Below, in pieces: positions 8,761 through 17,362 of a DNA stretch of 64,000 nucleotides (the stretch's first letter is position 1; every line of letters begins with the position of its first letter). The notes beneath the pieces are model-generated. The model made no database searches. It was not told the origin of the DNA and worked only from the letters and a program-made list of their open reading frames with translations. A program made the translations under genes and the position numbers. Source of the stretch: Sulfurimonas sp. SAG-AH-194-I05 (GTDB lineage Bacteria; Campylobacterota; Campylobacteria; Campylobacterales; Sulfurimonadaceae); NCBI RefSeq assembly GCF_029215955.1, contig NZ_JAEMVA010000003.1:27199-91198 (forward strand), in the 5' to 3' direction.

Positions 8761-9836
8761 TTTCTATCGAGTCCATTTAAATCTCTATATGCAACTTCTA
8801 CACGAGCAACAAGAGTTTTTTGACCATCCCGTAACCATTTTCTAGGGTCATAATACTTTTTGTTAGGTTTATCTTCACCGTCTGGATTTCCGATTTGACC
8901 TTGCATGTACTCTTTGTTTTTTTCATAGTAGTCTTTTACGCCTACCCATGTAGCCCATTGTGTATCTGTATCAATATTCATTTTAATAACACCATAGCCA
9001 ATAGCTTCAGTGATTTCACATGGTTTCGATCCAGAACCACCATGGAAAACAAAGTTTACAGGTTTTTCGGCCGTATTAAACTTTTCTTGAATATATTTTT
9101 GAGAATTATCTAAGATTTTAGGAGTAAGCGAAACATTACCTGGCTTATATACACCATGAACATTTCCAAAGGATGCAGCTATTGTAAAATGTTCTGAAAT
9201 TTTATTTAATTCTTCATAGGCATAGGCTACATCTTCTGGTTGCGTATAAAGAAGCGAGTTGTCCATTTCAGTATTATCAACACCATCTTCTTCTCCACCT
9301 GTACAACCTAACTCTATTTCTATGCTCATGCCGATTTTATTCATACGCTCAAAGTAAGCTTTACATGTGGAAATATTTTCTAAAAGTGATTCTTCTGATA
9401 AGTCTAACATGTGAGAAGAGTATAAAGGCTTCCCTTGTGACTCAAAATACGCTTCACCAGCTTCTAAAAGTGCGTCTATCCAAGGAAGAAGTTTTTTAGC
9501 AGCATGGTCTGTGTGCAAAATCACAGCCACACCATAAGCCTCAGCCATCATATGCGTATGGATTGCTCCACTTACAGCACCAATAATTGCGGCTTTTTCA
9601 TTTTCATTCGATAAGCCTTTTCCAGCATAATACGAAGCTCCACCATTGCTAAACTGAATAATAACAGGAGAGTTAACAGTAGCAGCCGCTTCTAAAATAG
9701 CATTTACAGAATCAGTTCCTACTACATTTACAGCAGGAATTGCGAATCCTTCTTTTTTTGCGAAATCATAAACCTTTTGAATATCATCTCCAAAAAGAAC
9801 CCCTGGTTTAACTATGTCTAAAATACCTCTACTCAT
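8757..9836 (-). CDS. fbaA: Class II fructose-bisphosphate aldolase
   Basis: Zinc aldolase of glycolysis/gluconeogenesis. The start at 9836 (MSRGILDIVKPGVLFGDD) is preceded by AGGA with good spacing and gives 359 residues, the length of E. coli FbaA; an upstream in-frame extension of 22 residues has no family support. Motifs include VILHTDHAAKKLLPW (catalytic Asp and first Zn histidine), EIELGCTGGEEDGVDN and VFHGGSGS (Zn histidine and phosphate loop). As these autotrophs fix CO2 by the reductive TCA cycle, a gluconeogenic role is likely. Followed by hemW on the upstream side of the same strand. Confidence 0.95.
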   Translation of the reverse strand: MSRGILDIVKPGVLFGDDIQKVYDFAKKEGFAIPAVNVVGTDSVNAILEAAATVNSPVIIQFSNGGASYYAGKGLSNENEKAAIIGAVSGAIHTHMMAEAYGVAVILHTDHAAKKLLPWIDALLEAGEAYFESQGKPLYSSHMLDLSEESLLENISTCKAYFERMNKIGMSIEIELGCTGGEEDGVDNTEMDNSLLYTQPEDVAYAYEELNKISEHFTIAASFGNVHGVYKPGNVSLTPKILDNSQKYIQEKFNTAEKPVNFVFHGGSGSKPCEITEAIGYGVIKMNIDTDTQWATWVGVKDYYEKNKEYMQGQIGNPDGEDKPNKKYYDPRKWLRDGQKTLVARVEVAYRDLNGLDRN

Positions 9837-9912
9837 TGCACTTCCTAAAAAATTTAATTTTGTCATTATATAATAGAGTACATTTAAAAGAACTTTCTTC
9901 ACATATTACTTT

Positions 9913-10968
9913 TTAAGAAGATATAAAGAGTGTGATTTCATCTGCTAGAAGGTAGTCTACATTATAAAATACATCATCTTTATGTGAAAGTTTTTTCTCT
10001 GTATAAAGAAGTTGCGCACGTTTTAATTCTTCTTTATTTAAAATATTTTGATGTACACCTACGATGGAGCGAAACCCTAAGAATATTTTTTCGATTTTTA
10101 TATCTTCTTGTGTTAATACTTCACTTTTAATATCCATGGGATTTTTTATATAATTTTCTACATTAGAAGTTGGATAGAGCCTTACTTGGTCTAAACTTCC
10201 AACCGCTCCTGAACCAAGCCCAATGTAGTTTTTATACTGCCAGTATCCAAGGTTATGCTGACTTTGATATGTCCCAAAGTTACTAATTTCGTATTGGGTA
10301 AATCCATGCTTTTGAATCTCTTCAAAAATCCATGTGGTAATGTCTAATGTTTCTTTTGCCATATGAGGTTTTTTCTCAAAGGGTGTTCCCTCTTCTATAG
10401 TTAAAGCATACGCACTTATGTGGTTTATAGGAAGGGTAAAGGCAGTTTGTATATCATGTTTGAGTAATGCTTTAGAATCACCTAATGTTGCATAAATTAA
10501 ATCAAGTGAAAGGTTTACAAAACCAATTTCTTTCGCACTTTTAATGGCCTCTATTGCATCTTCTGGAGAATGTGCACGGTTAAGAATCTTGAGTTTGTCG
10601 TTATTAAAACTCTGTACACCAAAGCTAATACGGTTTACACCTAACTTCCACATGCCACGAAGCCATTCTTTTGTTGCACTGTTGGGGTTTGCTTCACTTG
10701 TAATTTCTATATTTGCAGAGAGGTACTTTTGAAGCATCTTAAAAAGAGGTTCATAAAGTTCTGGCGCAACAGTAGAGGGAGTTCCCCCTCCAATAAATAC
10801 AGATTCAATACTTTTCTCACTCGCACGAAACCTTTCTAGTTCATATTTTAGCTGCACAAGGAGAGCTTGCATATAGGCCTCTTTGAGATGAAACTTATCT
10901 ACATAAGAATTAAAAGAACAGTAAGAGCACTTAGAATCACAAAAGGGAATGTGTATATAAAGTAACAT
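9913..10968 (-). CDS. hemW: Radical SAM haem chaperone HemW (HemN-like)
   Basis: Radical-SAM protein of the HemN/HemW family; HemW-type members bind haem and deliver it rather than act as coproporphyrinogen dehydrogenase. I start at the ATG at 10968, giving MLLYIHIPFCDSKCSYCSF with the CxxxCxxC cluster motif, 351 residues. SVFIGGGTPSTV and RISFGVQSFNNDKLKILNRAH are family motifs. The short length and the lack of the extra N-terminal HemN residues point to HemW. It begins 4 bases after the DUF2628-like gene stop, so the two are probably co-transcribed; no clear Shine-Dalgarno, which fits coupling. Confidence 0.85.
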   Translation of the reverse strand: MLLYIHIPFCDSKCSYCSFNSYVDKFHLKEAYMQALLVQLKYELERFRASEKSIESVFIGGGTPSTVAPELYEPLFKMLQKYLSANIEITSEANPNSATKEWLRGMWKLGVNRISFGVQSFNNDKLKILNRAHSPEDAIEAIKSAKEIGFVNLSLDLIYATLGDSKALLKHDIQTAFTLPINHISAYALTIEEGTPFEKKPHMAKETLDITTWIFEEIQKHGFTQYEISNFGTYQSQHNLGYWQYKNYIGLGSGAVGSLDQVRLYPTSNVENYIKNPMDIKSEVLTQEDIKIEKIFLGFRSIVGVHQNILNKEELKRAQLLYTEKKLSHKDDVFYNVDYLLADEITLFISS

Positions 10969-10972
10969 TAAT

Positions 10973-11452
10973 TTATGAAGCAAATGCCATTGATGGTATC
11001 AGTATCATTGCGACAAAGCCAAACATTGCAAACGTTACAAAAAGTGCATACACCCATACTACCCATTGATGATAACCACCAACCTGTCGCATTGTGTCTA
11101 TTCTCATTTGTGTGTCTTGAACATGTGATTCTACTTCAGCACGTTTGCTTTTATAGCCTTTATATACAAAGTAAGAAGCATAACCACCGGACAATATAGC
11201 AAGACCAAAACCAACAAAAGGAATCATTCCTAAAGTCATAGAGATTATAAAAAGAACGAAAGAAGCGATGTATTGCTTTCTAAATAATAGATAAAGAAAT
11301 CCTCCACCAAAAGCCCACCATGACCAGTTCCATTGCATAGTATCTACCCCATTAATGTTAAACTTTTCAAATGCAAGTTGGTACCAAAGTGATTTTTCTT
11401 CTTTGTCTATAAAGGCAGCTATCATCTCATTATTATAATTATTGTCTTCCAT
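10973..11452 (-). CDS. DUF2628-type membrane protein
   Basis: 159 residues, function unknown. The N-terminal half has MQWNWSWWAFGGGFLYLLFRKQY and two or three membrane helices ending GGYASYFVYKGYKSKRAE, the pattern of the DUF2628 family, followed by a short polar linker and one more C-terminal membrane helix (YHQWVVWVYALFVTFAMFGFVAM). It is the first gene before hemW on the minus strand and is divergent from the psrA homologue. Confidence 0.7.
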   Translation of the reverse strand: MEDNNYNNEMIAAFIDKEEKSLWYQLAFEKFNINGVDTMQWNWSWWAFGGGFLYLLFRKQYIASFVLFIISMTLGMIPFVGFGLAILSGGYASYFVYKGYKSKRAEVESHVQDTQMRIDTMRQVGGYHQWVVWVYALFVTFAMFGFVAMILIPSMAFAS

Positions 11453-11628
11453 TTTTTCACCTTCTTCTTTTTAAGTATGAAATTGTATCTCAAATTTTTG
11501 TTTTATATATTAGTTCTCATTGGATATAATATATTTAATAATAACTTATTTGAAATAATTAGATGCATTATGGCATAGATATCACATGAACTATTTGTTA
11601 GAGTAATACAAAAAATAGAGGAGGACCT

Positions 11629-14052
11629 ATGAAAGTTGAACTATCTCGAAGAAAATTTCTTCAAGGCTCGGTTGCGTTAAGTATTTTTGGTGCGAGTGCT
11701 GTCTCCACAGTTCCAACTCTTTTAGCAAAAGAAAAAAAACAACATTTAAGTAAGCAGACTATTGCAACTCTATGCGAGATGTGCGTAAACCGTTGTGCTG
11801 CTTTTGCTACAGTTGATAATGGAATAGTTAAAAAACTTGATCCAAATCCTTTGTTTCCAAAGTCGAAAAATATGCTTTGTGCTCGTGGTGACGCAGGAAT
11901 TCATGCTCTGTATGATCCAGATAGATTAAAATATCCTATGATTCGCATAGGTGAAAAAGGCTCAGGTGAATTTAAACGTGTTACATGGGACGAAGCGTAT
12001 GAGGCAATTTTAAACGGTACAGACAAGTTTAAAGGTTTTAAGCAAATTTTACACGAAGAAAAAAACAACCGTTCGACTATTGCTTACTGTGCTGGTGAGG
12101 GGATGGGTGAACATACTTATAAAGATTTTATGGGTGGTTTATTTGGGTCTACAAACTTTGTAAACCATGCTTCTATTTGTTTACAAACAACTATCTCTGG
12201 GTACGCCCTCACTATAGGTGGCTACGGAAAAGCCGACTTAGAAAACGCTCGCTATGTAATTATGGCTGGTGCAAACCGTGCAGAAGCCATTTTAACTCCT
12301 GACACTATGGATATGTTTAAAAGAACAAGAGGACGTGGGCTCAAGCTTATAGTACTGGACCCTCGCTTCACAAATACAGCGCAACATGCAGACAAATGGT
12401 TAGGTATAAAAGTAGGAACAGACTTAGCCTTTGTTTTAGCTCTTACACATGTTGTAATTCACGAAGTCTTATATAATAAAGAATTTGCAGCTAAAAATAT
12501 AAATGGTTTTGAAAAATATAAAGAACATATTTTAAGTCATAACTATACCCCTGCGTGGGCTTCAAAAATCACAGGTATTGATGCAAATGACATTTTTACA
12601 ATAGCACGAGACTTTATGGCGAATGCTCCTCGTGCTATTTATTACCAAGGAAGACGTACTGCTTGGAGTAAGCAAGACTTCCAGCTTCGACGTGCACAGG
12701 CAATTTTTACTGCTCTTGGTGGTGGTATTGATATTAAAGGTGGTATTATCTTTGGCAAAAAATTAGAACTCGATGCGCATATTGTTGAAGTGCCACTTTA
12801 TTCAGGAAATAAACCAAGAATAGATAAAAATGAAGCAAGCTATGTAGGACCAAATGGTACATGGATTGGCTTTAGAAATTTAATAGCTGAGAAAAAAACA
12901 CCGTATCCTGTTCGGGGAATGTTTGTGTATAAACATAACCCAATGCAAAGCGTTCCAAATATTACAAAAACAAGAAAAATGTTTGAAAACCTTGAACTTG
13001 TAGTAACCATTGACACAATGCCAAGCGACACTGTCATGATGTCAGATGTTATTTTGCCTGAGTGTAATTATTTAGAGAGAGAAGACCCTGTTAAATCGTT
13101 TGCAGGAATTGAACCGGCTATTGTACTTCGTAATAAAGTTATAGAACCTATGTATGAGACACGTGCTGTTTTTGATATTTTAAAAGGTTTAGCAAAAAAA
13201 GTTTCCGAACCTTTGTTTGACATAACACTCGAGTATGACGCTGACTTACGAGCAGAAGTTGCAGAGCGTGGAAGAGAAGATGTTTATGAAGAAGATATGT
13301 TTAATCTTAACCTTGCGTATGAGCACACACAAGAAGAAATAAATAAAGAGCGTGTAGTTGAAACATATGGAGAAGAAGCGTATCATACTTTAAAAGAAAA
13401 AGGTGTTTTTTACCCCCATATGGACACATATTTTAAAAAGATAAATATGAATGAGTACCAGTATTATCCAGAAGATAAAAAGTATTATTCTCGTCCATCA
13501 AAAGAAAAAACAGAAGCACTTGATAGCTGTGTAGATGAAAAAGCAATGGCTTCTTTAAAGAAAAATCTCTCAACTGGTTCAGGAAAAGTGGAATGTTGCT
13601 TACCTAACCTAGCACTCAAAGGTGTTGACACTATGCCACAATGGCGTGAAGAACTTTACTTTGAAGTACAAAAGGGAAAATTTAAGTTTGTAACAGGTCG
13701 TCATGCCCAACAAACACAAAATGCTACATCAAACAATATTATGCTACTTGATGTAATGCGAGAAAATTATTTGTGGATAAACAAAGAACAAGCAGAGCTA
13801 AAGGGCATTTCTCATGGAGATTGGGTTGAGGTTAAAAGTTCTATCGGTGCTGTTCGCATTAAGGCGTATCCTACGATTAAAATTATTAAAGATGTAGTAT
13901 TTTATGTACATGGTTTTGGCTCAGAGTCAACGGGTCTTACATTTGGTTATAGAAATGGTGCAAGTGATAACATGATAATAGAAGATCATGTAGAAACAGT
14001 TTTTGGAAGTGCCGCAATGCATGAAACTGTTGTAGAAGTAACAAAGGTTTAA
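11629..14052 (+). CDS. psrA: Molybdopterin oxidoreductase, polysulfide/thiosulfate reductase catalytic subunit type
   Basis: Periplasmic catalytic subunit of a PsrABC/PhsABC complex that reduces polysulfide or thiosulfate with quinol electrons, or possibly runs in reverse. 807 residues. A twin-arginine signal SRRKFLQGSVAL exports it folded. Cys49, Cys52, Cys56 and Cys84 bind the proximal [4Fe-4S]; Cys184 (NHASICLQTT) sits where PsrA carries the molybdenum-ligating cysteine, rather than Ser or Sec. The C-terminal molybdopterin dinucleotide-binding domain contains HAQQTQNATSNN. The ferredoxin subunit follows 2 bases downstream. A GAGGA Shine-Dalgarno precedes the ATG. Substrate assignment beyond sulfur compounds is inference. 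Confidence 0.88.
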   Translation: MKVELSRRKFLQGSVALSIFGASAVSTVPTLLAKEKKQHLSKQTIATLCEMCVNRCAAFATVDNGIVKKLDPNPLFPKSKNMLCARGDAGIHALYDPDRLKYPMIRIGEKGSGEFKRVTWDEAYEAILNGTDKFKGFKQILHEEKNNRSTIAYCAGEGMGEHTYKDFMGGLFGSTNFVNHASICLQTTISGYALTIGGYGKADLENARYVIMAGANRAEAILTPDTMDMFKRTRGRGLKLIVLDPRFTNTAQHADKWLGIKVGTDLAFVLALTHVVIHEVLYNKEFAAKNINGFEKYKEHILSHNYTPAWASKITGIDANDIFTIARDFMANAPRAIYYQGRRTAWSKQDFQLRRAQAIFTALGGGIDIKGGIIFGKKLELDAHIVEVPLYSGNKPRIDKNEASYVGPNGTWIGFRNLIAEKKTPYPVRGMFVYKHNPMQSVPNITKTRKMFENLELVVTIDTMPSDTVMMSDVILPECNYLEREDPVKSFAGIEPAIVLRNKVIEPMYETRAVFDILKGLAKKVSEPLFDITLEYDADLRAEVAERGREDVYEEDMFNLNLAYEHTQEEINKERVVETYGEEAYHTLKEKGVFYPHMDTYFKKINMNEYQYYPEDKKYYSRPSKEKTEALDSCVDEKAMASLKKNLSTGSGKVECCLPNLALKGVDTMPQWREELYFEVQKGKFKFVTGRHAQQTQNATSNNIMLLDVMRENYLWINKEQAELKGISHGDWVEVKSSIGAVRIKAYPTIKIIKDVVFYVHGFGSESTGLTFGYRNGASDNMIIEDHVETVFGSAAMHETVVEVTKV

Positions 14053-14054
14053 AT

Positions 14055-14735
14055 ATGAATTTTGCAATGTCATTAGATTATCAAAGCTGCATAGACTGTA
14101 AGGCCTGTGAAGTTGCCTGTAAAGAAGAAAATGGGGTGCAACTCGGAGCGGACAAACAACGAATATGGGTTTCTCAAGTAGAAACAAGTATATTTGGACA
14201 GCCCTTTATTAGTCTGCACCCATCACAATGTAACCATTGTCTTGACGCACCATGCGTAGATGTTTGTCCAACGGGAGCGAGTTACTTTGCCCTAGGTGGA
14301 CTTGTTATGACCGATAAAGATACATGTATACTATGTAAGGGATGCATGGAAGCATGTCCTTATGATGCTCGTTTTGTCGATGATACGCATGTTGCAGTAG
14401 ATAAATGTAGCTTTTGCTATGAAACACGACTTGTTCATGGTGAAATGACTACTGCATGCCAAGCAACGTGTCCCACTAAAGTACGTTTACTAGGAGACAT
14501 AGATGATGAAGAATCTGATTTAGTACAACTTCTAAAAAAGAGGAAATTTTATGTATTAAAAGAAGAAGAAAAAACTGTACCTAAACTTTTTTACCTTCTT
14601 CCTGAACATGATGATTATTTTGCTATGAATTCTGTAAGTCCTGATACAAATATATATACATGGGATGAATATAAACCTATTATCGAAGCTGCAAAAGCTA
14701 AAAGGAAACCACAGTGGAAAACCGTAATACTTTAG
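14055..14735 (+). CDS. psrB: Four-cluster ferredoxin subunit PsrB-like
   Basis: Electron-transfer subunit between PsrA and the membrane anchor. 226 residues with four cysteine groups for [4Fe-4S] clusters: CIDCKACEVACKEENG, CNHCLDAPCVDVCPTGA, CILCKGCMEACPYDAR and CSFCYETRLVHG...CQATCP. No signal peptide, as expected for a subunit co-exported with the TAT-bearing partner. The C-terminal 60 residues lack clusters. The 3' end overlaps the NrfD-type gene by 22 bases, so translation is likely coupled. Confidence 0.9.
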   Translation: MNFAMSLDYQSCIDCKACEVACKEENGVQLGADKQRIWVSQVETSIFGQPFISLHPSQCNHCLDAPCVDVCPTGASYFALGGLVMTDKDTCILCKGCMEACPYDARFVDDTHVAVDKCSFCYETRLVHGEMTTACQATCPTKVRLLGDIDDEESDLVQLLKKRKFYVLKEEEKTVPKLFYLLPEHDDYFAMNSVSPDTNIYTWDEYKPIIEAAKAKRKPQWKTVIL

Positions 14736-15964
14736 AGGTAAACAAACTAACATACAAAGAATTCTTTTTAGATAAAGTAATGCTTATTTCTTATGTTTTT
14801 TTAGCCTTATTTTTTTTCGGTGTTGTTGAAATGGTGTATGAGCGTTACTTTCTTCTTTCTGCAACTGCAGCAGATGCAGGGCTTTTTCCAGGAAGTCGAG
14901 CAGTAGCAGAGGCGATGAAAGAAGCGGTATTTGGTAATGGAGGAGAGGTTAAACGAGAAGCTCCTTGGTCACTGTATATTGTAAATTATATATATATGGT
15001 TTATGTTGGTTCTGGAATTATATTTATTGTAGCTATTGGTGAACTTTTAGAAAATAAAGAGATTAAAAATATGGCAGCCGCATTTCTTAGCTTAGGTCTA
15101 GCGATGGTTATTGCGGGTTTAGTAACTATTTTAGTTGACTTAAATGTTCTAAACCTGCTCTCGATGCTCCTCTCCCCTCAGTTTAGTTCTGGCATGTGGC
15201 TAATGCTACCTTTATATACAGTATATGTACCTCTCGTTATACTAGAGATTTATCTTGTTCTTAGCCATAAAGATGCTTGGATTAAAAAAATCGCTTACGC
15301 AATTATAATTCTGAGTTTACTTGTAGAAGTAATAGAATTTTATGTACAAGCAAAATTATTTGACATGAATTCGGCACGACATTTATGGACAACCTACCCT
15401 TTACTACCACTTTATTTTGTTGTTTCATCTTTCACTTCGTCTTTAGCTATTATGAGCCTTTATGTTTACCTCAATAAAGGAAATTTTATGTTGCGGTATA
15501 TCATTGAAAGAGCTACCTTATACTTTGTTCTAGCTTTAGGAATTTATGAAGCTGTTTCTTATCTTTTTATTGATAAGAAATGGGCTGAAATTATTCTTTT
15601 TGGTGATTTTAAGTACTGGTTTTATCTCTATGTATTTTTAGCAGTTTTACTACCTCTTGCATTACTCTTTAAACATTATATGAATATTTATTTTAAAATA
15701 ACAGCTGCATTTTCTATTATATTAGGAACATTTTTAGGAAAAATTGTTTTTGTGTATGGTGGAAATGCTTACCCAATGAGTGATAGATTTGGTGTAGGAT
15801 TTGAGAAATACTTTGAATATGATGAGGTGAAAAATGTTATATTTTTCATGCCCCCTTTTAGTGAAGTAGCGATAGTTATAGGTTCTGTAGGTATCGTTTT
15901 AATCATTTTTAGAGCTGTGGACTTACTTTTACTACCTAAAAAGCTTGTAGAAAAAGGAGTGTAA
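14714..15964 (+). CDS. psrC: NrfD-family quinone-interacting membrane anchor PsrC-like
   Basis: Integral membrane subunit that exchanges electrons with the quinone pool. 416 residues with about ten hydrophobic helices, in line with the NrfD/PsrC fold. The first segment SYVFLALFFFGVVEMVYERYF is helix 1, followed by a periplasmic loop. Start is the ATG at 14714 inside the end of psrB. Its TAA stop overlaps the ATG of the permease gene by one base (TAATG). Completes a three-subunit psrABC-type set. Confidence 0.85.
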   Translation: MENRNTLEVNKLTYKEFFLDKVMLISYVFLALFFFGVVEMVYERYFLLSATAADAGLFPGSRAVAEAMKEAVFGNGGEVKREAPWSLYIVNYIYMVYVGSGIIFIVAIGELLENKEIKNMAAAFLSLGLAMVIAGLVTILVDLNVLNLLSMLLSPQFSSGMWLMLPLYTVYVPLVILEIYLVLSHKDAWIKKIAYAIIILSLLVEVIEFYVQAKLFDMNSARHLWTTYPLLPLYFVVSSFTSSLAIMSLYVYLNKGNFMLRYIIERATLYFVLALGIYEAVSYLFIDKKWAEIILFGDFKYWFYLYVFLAVLLPLALLFKHYMNIYFKITAAFSIILGTFLGKIVFVYGGNAYPMSDRFGVGFEKYFEYDEVKNVIFFMPPFSEVAIVIGSVGIVLIIFRAVDLLLLPKKLVEKGV

Positions 15965-17244
15965 TGAACGATAGCAGTAGAAAAATCGGTTTACTCGGTG
16001 CAATCTCAATAGGAATAGGAGGCATGGTAGGTGGCGGTATCTTCGCTGTACTTGGAGAAGCTGTTTCTTTAGCACATAGTGCTACAGCCATTGCTTTTTT
16101 ACTAGCAGGATTGGTAGCTTTATTAACAGCGTATTCCTATGCTAAGTTATCTGTTTGTTACCAAAATAGTGCTGGGACAGTTGTTTTTATTACCAATGCT
16201 TTTGGAAATAATCTTTTTTCAAGTGCCATTAACATTATGCTATGGCTAAGTTATTTAGTTACAATCTCTTTATATGCCACTGCTTTTGCTTCGTATGGCG
16301 CAACTTTTTTTACAAATACTTCTTCGTTACTCCATCATATACTTATTTCTCTTGCTATTATTTTACCTGCTGTTTTGAATCTTATAAGCTCTAAAATAGT
16401 TACACAGTCAGAAACTACAATTGTAGTCATAAAGTTAGCTCTTTTAGCGCTTGTGATTGTTTCTGGTATACCATATATAGATACTACCCGATTAGCGTTA
16501 CCATCATTAAATCAAGGACTTGGAGTAATAACTGCTGGAATGATAATCTTTGTAGCCTATGAAGGCTTTGAACTTATAGCTAATTCAGCCCAAGAGATAA
16601 AAAATCCCACTATCAATCTTCCTCGTGCTTTTTATGCATCTGTAATTATTGTAATACTTTTATATATTTTAATATCTTTAGTTGTTGTTGGTACTGTGAA
16701 TGAAAGTCAACTCTTAGAAGCGAAGGAATATGCCCTAGCACTGGCAGCAAAACCAGCTTTAGGAGAAATAGGCTTTAGTCTTGTAGCTATAGCAGCACTC
16801 TTATCTACTTTTTCAGCTATAAATGCAACAATATACGGCAATGCACGATTAGGAGTTTTTCTTGCTAAAGAAAGAGAATTACCTAAAAAACTACAGCATG
16901 TGCAACGTGACATACCAGATATAGGTGTTGTTGTAACTACTATTTTAAGCTTAATAATTGCAAATAGTATCTCTTTGAGTGAAATTGCGATTATTGCTAG
17001 TGCTGGTTTTTTACTTATATTTGCTTTGGTTAACCTTGCAGCATTTAAACTTAGAGCAATCATTAAAGCAAAAGCAAGTATTGTTTTAAGTGCCTTTATT
17101 ATGAGTAGTTTAGCTCTTTTTACATTACTCATCTATACTTTTAAGTATAATCCACATGCTATTATTATTTTTATAAGTTTTATAGCAATTGCATTTCTTT
17201 TTGAGTTCTTCTTCTCTCGAATTTTTGGTGTTTCTCCTGCTTAA
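15964..17244 (+). CDS. APC-family amino-acid permease
   Basis: Twelve-helix-type secondary transporter of 426 residues. The N-terminal signature IGLLGAISIGIGGMVGGGIFAVLG is the unwound helix 1 of the amino acid/polyamine/organocation family, and YEGFELIANSAQEIKNPTINLPRA is the conserved helix 6-7 region. Substrate unknown; amino acids or related amines. Overlap by one base with psrC puts it in the same operon, an unusual partner for a sulfur-compound reductase. Possibly it imports a sulfur-containing amino acid or peptide, but that is speculation. Confidence 0.82.
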   Translation: MNDSSRKIGLLGAISIGIGGMVGGGIFAVLGEAVSLAHSATAIAFLLAGLVALLTAYSYAKLSVCYQNSAGTVVFITNAFGNNLFSSAINIMLWLSYLVTISLYATAFASYGATFFTNTSSLLHHILISLAIILPAVLNLISSKIVTQSETTIVVIKLALLALVIVSGIPYIDTTRLALPSLNQGLGVITAGMIIFVAYEGFELIANSAQEIKNPTINLPRAFYASVIIVILLYILISLVVVGTVNESQLLEAKEYALALAAKPALGEIGFSLVAIAALLSTFSAINATIYGNARLGVFLAKERELPKKLQHVQRDIPDIGVVVTTILSLIIANSISLSEIAIIASAGFLLIFALVNLAAFKLRAIIKAKASIVLSAFIMSSLALFTLLIYTFKYNPHAIIIFISFIAIAFLFEFFFSRIFGVSPA

Positions 17245-17362
17245 ATAAATCCCTTCTTATTCAATATTGGAAAATTTTATATTTATCTTTAAATTAAACT
17301 TGGCTTAAATAATTTCATGTAATAATGCGTATGTTCGAACATTAAGAAAAAAAGGGGAAAAA

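Noticed and set aside
10544..10732. Plus-strand frame opposite hemW
   Set aside because: No start signal or similarity; it mirrors the radical-SAM barrel coding sequence.
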